A stretch of DNA of 41,645 nucleotides from Gaiellasilicea sp035645095 (GTDB lineage: Bacteria; Actinomycetota; Thermoleophilia; Gaiellales; Gaiellaceae): NCBI GenBank assembly GCA_035645095.1, contig DASQNG010000029.1, forward strand, positions 1 to 41,645. Direction: 5' to 3'. Below are positions 1 to 7,257 of the stretch, in pieces. Positions within the stretch are counted from its first letter, which is position 1; every line of letters begins with the position of its first letter. A program made the position numbers and the translations under genes. The notes under the pieces are model-generated. The model had not been told where the DNA came from, ran no database searches, and was given only the letters and a program-made list of their open reading frames with translations.

Positions 1-396
1 CGGCAGCCGGTAACCGACGTTCGGGCCGGTGTTCTCGCGCGTGATCGTGTGCACCGCGTTCGAGCGCAGCGGGTGCTCGACCGTCGCGCGGGCGGTGCCG
101 TCGCGGAGCGCCTCGTAGATCCGGGCCGGGTGGAGCGGGAACCCCTCGCCGACGCGGCACGTGTAGACCGCGAGGCCGGTGTCCTGGCAGACGAGGTTCG
201 TCTCGTCGTCGGCGATCGCGACGTTGCGGGCGATCGTCTGGAGCACGCGCCGACCGGTGACGGAGGTCTCGCGCTCGCTCGCCGCTGCGAGCGCGTCGCG
301 CAGGTCCTGCGGGAGGTCCTTCAGCGCCCAGACGTAGAGGTGCGCGGCGGCGTCCTCGACGGCGTGCTGCAGGTCCGTGATGGTGATCGTGCTCAT
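1..396 (-). CDS. Class I fumarate hydratase alpha subunit, N-terminal part
   Basis: Only the first 132 residues are in the window; the 3' end runs off the left edge. The motif CQDTG at residues 70-74 carries the first [4Fe-4S] cysteine (C70) of class I fumarases and L-tartrate dehydratases, and the later stretch SNAVHTITRENTGPNVGY fits the same alpha-subunit fold. The family adds water to fumarate to give malate, in the cytosol, usually with a separate beta subunit that would lie beyond position 1. The ATG has a good Shine-Dalgarno sequence (GGAGGG, 8-9 nt upstream). It begins 28 nt after the end of the upstream FAD oxidoreductase, so the two are probably co-transcribed. Tartrate dehydratase cannot be excluded from this fragment. 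Confidence 0.85.
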   Translation of the reverse strand, partial: MSTITITDLQHAVEDAAAHLYVWALKDLPQDLRDALAAASERETSVTGRRVLQTIARNVAIADDETNLVCQDTGLAVYTCRVGEGFPLHPARIYEALRDGTARATVEHPLRSNAVHTITRENTGPNVGYRLP

Positions 397-424
397 GTTC
401 CCGCTCCCTCCGGGGGACAGCCTC

Positions 425-1615
425 TCACGCGGCGGCCTCTGCCGCTGCGCGCCCGGCGCGGCGGCCGAAGACGACGCACTCGAGCAGCGAGTTGCCCATC
501 ATGCGGTTCTCTCCGTGCGTGCCGCCGGCGATCTCGCCGCACGCGAAGACGCCGTCGAGCGTCGTCCGGGCGTCGGTGTCGATCACGAGCCCGCCGTTCT
601 GGTAGTGCAGGACGGGATATGTCAGCAGCATCTCCTGCAGCGGGTCGATGCCGGCGCCGCGGTAGCGGCGCAGCATGTACGGCAACGAGATGGCGGCGTC
701 CTCCGGAGGGATGCGCGTCGTGTCGAGGTAGACAGCCGGCCTGCCGTCGGGCGTCTCGACGCCCTTCCCGCGCTCCACCTCGTCGACGATCGCCTGCGAT
801 ACCACGTCGCGCGGGCCGAGCGAGTCGGTGAACTCCTCGCCGTCGGCGTTCAGCAGCACGGCGCCGTACGCACGCGTCGTCTCGGGGATCGAGTACCCCT
901 GCATCGTCTCCGGCCAGGCGCCGCCGTTCGGGTGATACTGCAGGTGGTCGAGGTCGCGCGCCTCGGCGCCCGCGTCGAGCGCCAGTCGCAGCACCTCGCC
1001 GGTCGCGTTCGGGTGGTTCGTGGAGAGCTCGCCCCGCTCCTCGGCGACGCGGTAGCAGCGCCCGCCGGCCGCCAGCACCACCGCCTGCGCATCGAGGTTG
1101 TGCTCGCCGCAGCGGGCGCGCCAGCCGTGCTCACGCGGCTCGAGTGCCGCGAGCGGGCTCCCCGCGTAGAGCGTGCCGCTGCCGCTCTCGAACGCGTCGC
1201 GCAGAGCCTTCGTGATCGCGTGCCCCGTGCGGTCGCCGACCTGCAGCAGCCGCTTCCGGCTCGCGCCGCCGCAGCGCGCGAGGCGGTAGCCGCCGTTGTC
1301 GCGGGTGAAGGCGACGCCGAGCTCCTCCAGCCAGTGGATCGCGCCGCGCGCGTCGCCCGTGAGCGTCTCGACGAGGCGCGGGTCGGCGGTCTCGTGCGAG
1401 CTCGCGAAGATGTCGGCCGCGTGCAACTCCGGCGAGTCGTCGTCCCCGAACGGCGCCTGGATCCCGCCCTGCGCCTTGGCCGAGTTGCATGCCTGAATCG
1501 AGCCCTTCGTGGCGAGGGCGACACGAGCGCCGGCGCGCTCGGCCGACACCGCGGCGGCGAGCCCGGACGCGCCGCTCCCGACCACGAGCACGTCGAACTG
1601 GGAGCCGGCGGCCAC
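425..1615 (-). CDS. FAD-dependent oxidoreductase, fumarate reductase/L-aspartate oxidase family, short form
   Basis: 396 aa, GTG start. The Rossmann motif GxGxxG is at residues 13-18. The family segment KAQGGIQ lies near 48-53, a substrate-site stretch YHPNGG follows, then RDVVSQ with the presumed catalytic Arg. A C-terminal GEIAGGTHGENRMMGNSL block binds FAD. The histidine that carries covalent FAD in succinate dehydrogenase is absent (CNSAKAQGG), so the flavin is probably non-covalent, as in aspartate oxidase or soluble fumarate reductases. The protein stops right after the FAD domain and lacks the C-terminal helical domain of about 130-150 residues usual in SdhA, FrdA and NadB. Its neighbour is fumarase, so a fumarate/succinate reaction is likelier than NAD synthesis, but the substrate is inferred. 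Confidence 0.75.
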   Translation of the reverse strand: MAAGSQFDVLVVGSGASGLAAAVSAERAGARVALATKGSIQACNSAKAQGGIQAPFGDDDSPELHAADIFASSHETADPRLVETLTGDARGAIHWLEELGVAFTRDNGGYRLARCGGASRKRLLQVGDRTGHAITKALRDAFESGSGTLYAGSPLAALEPREHGWRARCGEHNLDAQAVVLAAGGRCYRVAEERGELSTNHPNATGEVLRLALDAGAEARDLDHLQYHPNGGAWPETMQGYSIPETTRAYGAVLLNADGEEFTDSLGPRDVVSQAIVDEVERGKGVETPDGRPAVYLDTTRIPPEDAAISLPYMLRRYRGAGIDPLQEMLLTYPVLHYQNGGLVIDTDARTTLDGVFACGEIAGGTHGENRMMGNSLLECVVFGRRAGRAAAEAAA

Positions 1616-1621
1616 CGCGTC

Positions 1622-1627
1622 AGGATA
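1622..1627 (-). promoter_or_regulatory. Putative -10 of a leaderless promoter before the FAD oxidoreductase
   Basis: On the minus strand TATCCT lies 6 nt before the GTG start at 1615, and no Shine-Dalgarno sequence is visible. This spacing places the transcription start at or next to the start codon. It is one of a series of similar sites in this window. Confidence 0.4.
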
Positions 1628-1676
1628 GCAGCGCTGATCCCACCGATTAGCGCTGCTTATCGCGTGTGACGGGGCT

Positions 1677-2636
1677 TCACCAGATCGAGCGCAGCAGCTC
1701 GGCCACCTCGGCCGGCGAGGCGGGACGCGGGTTCGCCTTCGCCCCGGGCCGCACGACGACCGCCGCCGCGACGTCCTCCAGCTCCGCCTCCTGGACGCCG
1801 AAGTCCCGCAGCCGCCTGAAGCCGCCGAGGCGCGCGAGCTCCTCGACGCGGGCAGCCGCGTCGCCTACCCCGAGCGCGCCGGCGAATCGGGCTACCGCCT
1901 CGGCCGCGACGAGCTCGTTGAAGCGGAGCGCCGGCGGGAGGCAGAGCGCGTTCATCGCACCGTGCGGCAGGCCGTAGCGGCCGCCGAGCGCCTGCGCGAG
2001 CGCATGGCCGAGCGCGAGCATCGAGCCCGCGAGCGCGGCGCCGGCGTGGCAGGCGCCGCGGAGGAGCCCGGTGCGGGCCTCCAGGTCGCGCGGTCGCTCG
2101 ACGACCTGCGGCAGCCACTCCCCGATCAGCTGCGCGCCGGCGAGCGCCTCGGCGTCGGCCGCGTCGTTCCGGCCCTGCACGTACAGCGCCTCGGCGCAGT
2201 GGGCGAGGGCGTTCAGCGCCGTCCCGACCGTCTCCGCCCGCGGCAGGGTGAGCGTGCGCTCCGGCTCGTAGACGATCCCGGCGACGTGCGCGCCCGCGCC
2301 GCCGCCGCGCTGACGGCGCTCGCCGTCGCGGACGCCGAAGAACGGCGTCCACTCGGCGCCGGAGTACGTCGTCGGGATGGAGAGGAGCGGCAGCCCGGTC
2401 TCGACCGAGACCGCCTTCCCGGTGTCGATCGCGCTGCCGCCGCCGAGGGCAACGAGGACGTCGGCGCCCGTCGTCGCGGCCGCCACCGCCTCGACGTCGT
2501 CGGTGGGCAGGGAGCTCCAGCGCCCGACGTGGTCCGGGAGCGGCGCCTGCCGCGGCGAGGCGAGGAGGTACGGCCGCGAGCGCCCGAGCTCCTGCAGCGC
2601 ATCGTCGAGCCCGACGGCACCCCAGCGGACGATCAC
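1677..2636 (-). CDS. Iron-containing alcohol dehydrogenase family protein, maleylacetate-reductase-like
   Basis: 319 aa, GTG start overlapping the LysR stop by 4 nt (GTGA), so translation is coupled. The nucleotide-binding motif GGGSAID is at 65-71, followed by IPTTYSGAEWTP, typical of maleylacetate reductases (maleylacetate to 3-oxoadipate, NAD(P)H-dependent, aromatic ring catabolism). The C-terminus NPRPASPAEVAELL also fits that subgroup. In Fe-ADHs four residues bind metal. Here the Asp is N142, H146 is kept, the next His is Q215 and the last His is H225, so two ligands are changed. The N-terminus is also about 30 residues shorter than usual. Family assignment is firm; substrate and metal dependence are open, and no ring-cleavage dioxygenase is in the window. 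Confidence 0.75.
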   Translation of the reverse strand: MIVRWGAVGLDDALQELGRSRPYLLASPRQAPLPDHVGRWSSLPTDDVEAVAAATTGADVLVALGGGSAIDTGKAVSVETGLPLLSIPTTYSGAEWTPFFGVRDGERRQRGGGAGAHVAGIVYEPERTLTLPRAETVGTALNALAHCAEALYVQGRNDAADAEALAGAQLIGEWLPQVVERPRDLEARTGLLRGACHAGAALAGSMLALGHALAQALGGRYGLPHGAMNALCLPPALRFNELVAAEAVARFAGALGVGDAAARVEELARLGGFRRLRDFGVQEAELEDVAAAVVVRPGAKANPRPASPAEVAELLRSIW

Positions 2637-3544
2637 GCGGACGCGTCTCCCGCCGCGAGCCGCTCCCGCGCGAACGTGACGAAGGCCTCCGCCGCCCGGG
2701 TCGAGGCGCGGCCGGCAGCGCGGACGAGCGAGATCTCGCGCGACGGGTCGAGCCCCTCGACTCGCGCCGCCGCGAGCGTCCCCGCGGCGAGATCGGCCTC
2801 GACGGCCGGCCGCGAGATGAACGTGATCCCGTAGCCCGCCTGCACGGCTGTGCGCACGGACTCCTGCAGCCCGAGCTCGAGGCGGACGTCGAGGTCGCGC
2901 AGCCGCAGCCCGTGCGCGCGCAGCTCGTCCTCCACCATCTGCCGGACCCCCGCTCCCTCCTGCATCACGATCAGCCGCTCCTCGCGCAGGTCATCGAGGG
3001 TCACCGTGCGCCCGGCGAAGGGGTGCCCGGGGGGGCAGACGAGGATCACCTCGTCGCGGAAGAACGGCTCGAAGCGGACCGCCCGCTGCCGCCGCGCGGC
3101 GCCGACGATGCCGAGCTCGAGCTCCCGCTCGGCGACGAGATCGACGACCGACTGCGTGTCGTGCACGGAGAGCGCAACCTTCACGTCCGGGTTCAGCCCC
3201 TGGAACTCGCAGAGGAGGAGCGGCACCACGATCGCCGCCGGCCCGGTCGACGCCCCGATGGCGAGCTCGCCGGCGAGCGCGCCCTCGCCGCCGCCCTCCA
3301 CCTCCGCGACGAGCTGCTCCTCGAGCGCGAGCAGGCGCTGCGCGCCGCGATAGAGGCGCGCCCCCGCCTCGGTGGGCTCGACCCGGCGCCCCGAGCGGTC
3401 GAGCAGCTGGGTGCCGAGGCGCTTCTCCAGCGCCCGTACCTGCAGGGAGACGGCGGGCTGCGTCACGCCGAGACGCTCCGCCGCCTGCGAGAAGCTGCGG
3501 CGCTCGACGACGGTGCAGAACGCAGCGAGCTGTCGCGTATCCAT
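2633..3544 (-). CDS. LysR-family transcriptional regulator
   Basis: 303 aa. An N-terminal winged helix (residues 1-60, with RRSFSQAAERLGVTQPAVS as helix-turn-helix) is followed by a periplasmic-binding-protein-like effector domain (about 90-295). It starts at ATG and its stop overlaps the start of the maleylacetate-reductase-like gene, an unusual arrangement for LysR genes, which are more often divergent from their target. It is also divergent from the sugar transferase, with 52 nt between them, so the gap could hold an autoregulatory site; I see no clear T-N11-A operator. The likely target is its own operon with the downstream dehydrogenase. The effector is unknown. Confidence 0.9.
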   Translation of the reverse strand: MDTRQLAAFCTVVERRSFSQAAERLGVTQPAVSLQVRALEKRLGTQLLDRSGRRVEPTEAGARLYRGAQRLLALEEQLVAEVEGGGEGALAGELAIGASTGPAAIVVPLLLCEFQGLNPDVKVALSVHDTQSVVDLVAERELELGIVGAARRQRAVRFEPFFRDEVILVCPPGHPFAGRTVTLDDLREERLIVMQEGAGVRQMVEDELRAHGLRLRDLDVRLELGLQESVRTAVQAGYGITFISRPAVEADLAAGTLAAARVEGLDPSREISLVRAAGRASTRAAEAFVTFARERLAAGDASA

Positions 3545-3550
3545 AAGCAG

Positions 3551-3556
3551 ACCTTA
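3551..3556 (-). promoter_or_regulatory. Putative -10 of a leaderless promoter for the LysR gene
   Basis: TAAGGT on the minus strand, 6 nt before the ATG at 3544. There is no purine-rich ribosome site between them. It lies in the 52-nt gap shared with the divergent sugar transferase gene. Confidence 0.4.
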
Positions 3557-3596
3557 TCGACGGGCTTCTGCGGACGGCGTGTGGCAAGCTCAACCG

Positions 3597-4274
3597 GTGG
3601 CGCAACCCCCCGAGGCGACTCTCGCGGAGCGGTACTCGCAGCTCGCGCTCGAGGGCCTGGAGCGCCCCGAGGTCGACCGGCAGCTCCGCTCGCTCGACGT
3701 CGCGATCGCGGGTGCCTCCCTCGTCCTCCTCGCGCCGGTCGCGCTCGGCATCGCCGTCGCGATCCGCGTCTCCTGCGGGCCGCCGATCCTCTACCGCGGC
3801 GAGCGCGTCGGCCGCTACGGCATCGTCTTCACGATGCGGAAGTTCCGGACGCTGCAGCCGGGAGCCGAGACGCGCCTCGGCCAGTGGTACGGCGCGGCTC
3901 TCGACGCGCGGACGCCGTCGGAGGTGACCCGGCTCGGGCGAGTCCTGCGGGCGTCGCAGCTCGACGAGGTGCCGCAGCTCTGGAACGTCCTCCGCGGCGA
4001 CATGTCGATCGTGGGGCCGCGGCCGATCCGGCCGCGCTTCTTCGAGGAGCTGTGTGAGGAGATCCCGGCGTACTGGCAGCGGCTCGTCGTGCGCCCGGGG
4101 CTCACCGGTTTCGCGCAGACGCGGATGGGCCGGGAGCCGTCGTGGGGGGAGAAGCTCGCCCACGACCTCGAGTGGATCGCCGACCGCTCGCCGGGGCTGT
4201 ACCTGCGGATCGTCGTCGCGACGGCCTGGCGCGTCGGGCGACAGTCGCTGTCGGCGCTCGCGCGCGGCGCGTGA
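3597..4274 (+). CDS. Bacterial sugar transferase (polyprenyl-phosphate hexose-1-phosphate transferase)
   Basis: 225 aa from the GTG at 3597; an in-frame GTG at 3579 would add 6 residues. A single hydrophobic segment (about 37-57) precedes the cytosolic catalytic part, with KFRTL at 82-86, the acidic LDEVPQLWNVLRGD block at 122-135 followed by MSIVGPRP, and VRPGLTGFAQ at 165-174. These mark the WbaP/EpsL/PglC-type monotopic transferases (PF02397) that load the first sugar-1-phosphate from a UDP-sugar onto undecaprenyl phosphate, starting exopolysaccharide or glycan assembly at the inner face of the membrane. The amidotransferase and DUF354 genes follow closely on the same strand. Which sugar is used cannot be told from sequence. 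Confidence 0.85.
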   Translation: MAQPPEATLAERYSQLALEGLERPEVDRQLRSLDVAIAGASLVLLAPVALGIAVAIRVSCGPPILYRGERVGRYGIVFTMRKFRTLQPGAETRLGQWYGAALDARTPSEVTRLGRVLRASQLDEVPQLWNVLRGDMSIVGPRPIRPRFFEELCEEIPAYWQRLVVRPGLTGFAQTRMGREPSWGEKLAHDLEWIADRSPGLYLRIVVATAWRVGRQSLSALARGA

Positions 4275-4285
4275 GGCGGCCGACC

Positions 4286-4291
4286 TAGACT
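4286..4291 (+). promoter_or_regulatory. Putative -10 of a leaderless promoter for the AsnB-type gene
   Basis: TAGACT followed after 7 nt by the ATG at 4299. There is no Shine-Dalgarno sequence in the 24-nt gap. The same hexamer precedes the UbiD gene and the membrane protein gene at 37986. Confidence 0.45.
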
Positions 4292-4298
4292 GGCCCGC

Positions 4299-6188
4299 AT
4301 GTGCGGGATCTGTGGACTCGTGGACCGCCGCGGCGCCGACCCGGCGCGGCTCGAGGCGATGAGCGGCACGCTCGTCCACCGCGGCCCGGATTCGACCGGG
4401 TCGCACGTGGACGGCAGGGTGGGACTCGCGGCGCGGCGGCTCGCGATCATCGACCTCCGCACGGGCGACCAGCCCGTCGCGAACGAGGACGGGACCGTCG
4501 TCGTCGTGCAGAACGGCGAGATCTACAACTACCGGGAGCTGCGCGCCGAGCTGGAGCGGGCCGGGCACCGGTTCCGCACCCGCGGCGACACCGAGGTGCT
4601 CGCGCACGGCTACGAGCAGTGGGGCGAGCACTTCCCCGAGCGGCTGCGCGGCATGTTTGCCGTCGCGGTCTGGGACGCGCGGCGCCGCCGGCTGCTGCTC
4701 GCCCGCGACCGCTACGGGATCAAGCCGCTCGTCTACCGCGAGCAGCCCGGCGAGCTCCTGTTCGCCTCCGAGCTGCGGGCGCTGCCCCGCGGCGACGTCG
4801 ACCTCGACGCGCTCGAGGCCTTCCTCGCCTTCAACTCCGTCCCGGGGCCGCTCACGATCTTCGCGGGCACGCGGAAGCTCCCGCCCGGCCACGTGCTGCT
4901 GTGGGAGGGCGAGGGACCGGGCCGGCTCGAGCGGTACGCGCGACCCGCCCCCACGACGGCCGCGAACGTGCGGCGCGAGAGCGAGACCGAGCTGGCGGCG
5001 GAACTGCGGGAGCGGCTGCGCGACTCGGTACGCGCGCACCTCGTCGCGGACGTCCCGGTCGGCGTCCTCCTCTCGGGTGGGATCGACTCGTCGCTCCTGG
5101 CCGCGCTCGCCGCCGAGGCGACGGCGGAGCCGGTGCGCACCTTCTCGATCGGGTTCGAGGAGGGGTCGTTCGACGAGCGCGCCGACGCGCGCCGGGTCGC
5201 CGAGCGCTACGGGACGGTGCACCGCGAGCTCGTGCTGCGCCCGGACGCGGCGCTGCTCCTGCCCGCGCTCGCCGAGGCGTTCGACGAGCCCTTCGCCGAC
5301 TCGTCCGCGCTCCCGACCTACCTCGTCGCGCAGCTCGCCGCGGAGGACGTGAAGGTGGCGCTTTCGGGCGAAGGGGGCGACGAGCTCTTCGGCGGCTACT
5401 ACACCTACCAGGCGGACCTGCTCGCCCGCCGCGTCGGGCGGCTCGCGCTGCTCGCGCGGCCGCTCGTCGAGCGCCTCCCCGTGTCGACGGCGCGGGCGAG
5501 CTTCGACTACAAGGCGAAGCGGTTCGTCGCCGCCGCCCACCTGCCGCCGCTCGAGCGCCACCACGGCTGGAAGGAGATCTTCTCGCCCGACGTGCGTGCC
5601 GAGCTGACCGGGCGGCGGCACGCGTGGGATCCCGTCGACCTGCTGCGCGAGCGCTTCGCCGAGACGGCCGGCGCGGAGCTGCTCGCCCGCCTCCAGGACG
5701 TCGACGCCCGCACCTACCTCGTCGACGACCTGCTCGTGAAGACCGACCGCGCATCGATGGCGCACTCGCTCGAGGCGCGCGTGCCGTTCCTCGACCCCGA
5801 GGTCGACGCGCTCGCGGGGGCGCTGCCGACGCGGTTGAAGGTGCGCGGGCGCCGGAAGAAGGTGCTCCTGCGCAGTACCGCCGTGCCCCTGCTCCCGCCC
5901 GAGGTCGTGCACGGCCGCAAGCGCGGCTTCTCGATCCCGGCCGCCGCGTGGCTGCGCGGCGAGCTCGAGCCGTTCGCACGCGAGACGCTCTCCGACGCGA
6001 CGCTCCGCCGCCAGGGGTACTTCCGCCCGGAGGCGGTGCGGCGCGTGCTCGAAGAGCACGTCGCCGGCCGCGCCGACCTGAGCCGCCAGCTGTGGGGGCT
6101 GCTCGCGGTCACGCTCTGGCACGAGCGCCACGTCGAGCGGACGCCGGGCCCGCTGCGGGAGCCGCGCGTCGCGGAGGCGCTCGCGTAG
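4299..6188 (+). CDS. asnB: Glutamine-hydrolysing asparagine synthase-type amidotransferase
   Basis: 629 aa. The class II glutaminase domain begins with the processed Met followed by nucleophile C2 (MCGICG), with RLAIIDL near 47-53, NGEIYN at 72-77 and GDTEV near 96-100. The synthetase domain carries the PP-loop SGGIDSS at 259-265, where ATP forms the adenylated acyl intermediate. Full length is normal. In housekeeping form it turns aspartate into asparagine using glutamine. In exopolysaccharide clusters like this one, paralogues often amidate a sugar acid or other cell-envelope compound. Its place between a sugar-lipid transferase and a DUF354 protein supports that second role, but this is inference. 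Its stop overlaps the next start by 1 nt. Confidence 0.85.
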   Translation: MCGICGLVDRRGADPARLEAMSGTLVHRGPDSTGSHVDGRVGLAARRLAIIDLRTGDQPVANEDGTVVVVQNGEIYNYRELRAELERAGHRFRTRGDTEVLAHGYEQWGEHFPERLRGMFAVAVWDARRRRLLLARDRYGIKPLVYREQPGELLFASELRALPRGDVDLDALEAFLAFNSVPGPLTIFAGTRKLPPGHVLLWEGEGPGRLERYARPAPTTAANVRRESETELAAELRERLRDSVRAHLVADVPVGVLLSGGIDSSLLAALAAEATAEPVRTFSIGFEEGSFDERADARRVAERYGTVHRELVLRPDAALLLPALAEAFDEPFADSSALPTYLVAQLAAEDVKVALSGEGGDELFGGYYTYQADLLARRVGRLALLARPLVERLPVSTARASFDYKAKRFVAAAHLPPLERHHGWKEIFSPDVRAELTGRRHAWDPVDLLRERFAETAGAELLARLQDVDARTYLVDDLLVKTDRASMAHSLEARVPFLDPEVDALAGALPTRLKVRGRRKKVLLRSTAVPLLPPEVVHGRKRGFSIPAAAWLRGELEPFARETLSDATLRRQGYFRPEAVRRVLEEHVAGRADLSRQLWGLLAVTLWHERHVERTPGPLREPRVAEALA

Positions 6189-7201
6189 TGCGCGTCTGGA
6201 TCGACATGACGGCGTCGGCGCACGTCCTCGTCTTCCGGCCGCTGATCGAGCGGCTGCATGCGCAGGGGCACGAGGTGGAGATCACGTCGAGGGAGTACGC
6301 CCAGACGCAGCAGCTGCTCGAGCTGCACGGGCTCGGCTCGGTCGTGGTCGGCCGCCACGGCGGCCGCTCCAGCCTCGGCAAGGCGCGCTCGCTGGCCGGG
6401 CGGCTCTACGCGCTGCACGCCTGGGCATCCGAGCGGGAGTTCGACGTGGCGCTCGCACACGGCTCGCACGAGCTGACGATCACGGCGCGGCGGCTCGGGA
6501 TCCCGAGCTCGACGACCTTCGACTACGAGTGGGCGACGCTCCAGCACCAGCTCGGCTGTCGCGCCGCGACGCGCGTCGTCGTCCCCGAGGCGATCCCGCC
6601 GGAGCGGCTCGCGGCCTACGGCGCCCGCCCGCCGAAGCTGCTCCAGTACCCCGGCCTGAAGGAGGAGTACTACCTCGCCGACTTCGAGCCCGACGCGGGA
6701 GTGACGGCCGAGCTCGGCCTCGACACCGGCCGCGTCCTGGTCGTGCTGCGCCCGCCCCCGGACGTGTCGCTGTACCACCGCCACTCGAACCCGCTCTTCC
6801 CGCAGACGCTCGAGCACCTCGGCCGCGACCCGCGCGTGCACGCCGTCGTGATCCCACGGACCGACGAGCAGCGGCAGTACGTGCAGGCGCTCGCCTTGCC
6901 CTCGGTCGTCGTGCCCGCGCGCGCGATCGACGCGCAGAGCCTGATCGCGCTCTCCGACCTCGTCGTGTCGGCCGGGGGGACGATGAACCGCGAGGCGGTC
7001 GCGCTCGGCGTGCCCGTCTACACCACCTACGGCGGGCGCCTCGGCGGCGTCGACGAGTGGCTGATCCGCGAGGGCCGCCTGATCCCGCTGACCGACCCGC
7101 GCGCGCTGACGCTGGAGAAGCGCGAGGCCGGTAGCACGGGGCGCATCCGCCGCGATCCGGAGCAGCTGCTCGAGCTGCTCCTTTCCGCGCGAGACGCCTA
7201 G
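6188..7201 (+). CDS. DUF354 family protein, glycosyltransferase-B-like
   Basis: 337 aa, starting at a GTG that shares one base with the amidotransferase stop (TAGTG). It opens with VRVWIDMTASAHVLVFRPL, typical of PF04007 (DUF354). The two halves look like the twin Rossmann domains of GT-B glycosyltransferases: an N-terminal half with HGSHELTITARRLGIPS, and a C-terminal half with the VSAGGTMNREAVALGVPVY stretch that matches the nucleotide-sugar-binding region of UDP-GlcNAc epimerases and GT28 enzymes. DUF354 genes are found in archaeal and bacterial surface glycan loci. A role in polysaccharide assembly fits the context, but no DUF354 activity can be assigned from sequence. No signal peptide or membrane span, so cytosolic. 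Confidence 0.7.
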   Translation: MRVWIDMTASAHVLVFRPLIERLHAQGHEVEITSREYAQTQQLLELHGLGSVVVGRHGGRSSLGKARSLAGRLYALHAWASEREFDVALAHGSHELTITARRLGIPSSTTFDYEWATLQHQLGCRAATRVVVPEAIPPERLAAYGARPPKLLQYPGLKEEYYLADFEPDAGVTAELGLDTGRVLVVLRPPPDVSLYHRHSNPLFPQTLEHLGRDPRVHAVVIPRTDEQRQYVQALALPSVVVPARAIDAQSLIALSDLVVSAGGTMNREAVALGVPVYTTYGGRLGGVDEWLIREGRLIPLTDPRALTLEKREAGSTGRIRRDPEQLLELLLSARDA

Positions 7202-7221
7202 CGCTCCGCCCGGCGGCGCGT

Positions 7222-7227
7222 CATACT
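7222..7227 (+). promoter_or_regulatory. Possible -10 element upstream of phoX
   Basis: CATACT (close to TATAAT) 30 nt before the phoX ATG at 7258, in the 56-nt gap after the DUF354 gene. The start has a strong G-rich ribosome site (AGGGGGG, 3-4 nt before ATG). No convincing -35 or Pho box was seen, so this is tentative. Confidence 0.25.
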
Positions 7228-7257
7228 CGCCCCCTCACTCCACGAGCAGGGGGGCAC

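Noticed and set aside
2991..6131. A very long open frame on the minus strand across the LysR, sugar transferase and asnB genes
   Set aside because: It runs antisense to three genes with clear protein families, is Arg/Glu/Ala-rich without domains, and is a product of high GC, which removes stop codons.
4301..6187. An open frame fused in front of the DUF354 protein, giving a 966-residue product
   Set aside because: The first 629 codons are an out-of-frame reading of asnB. Only the part from the GTG at 6188 has family sequence.
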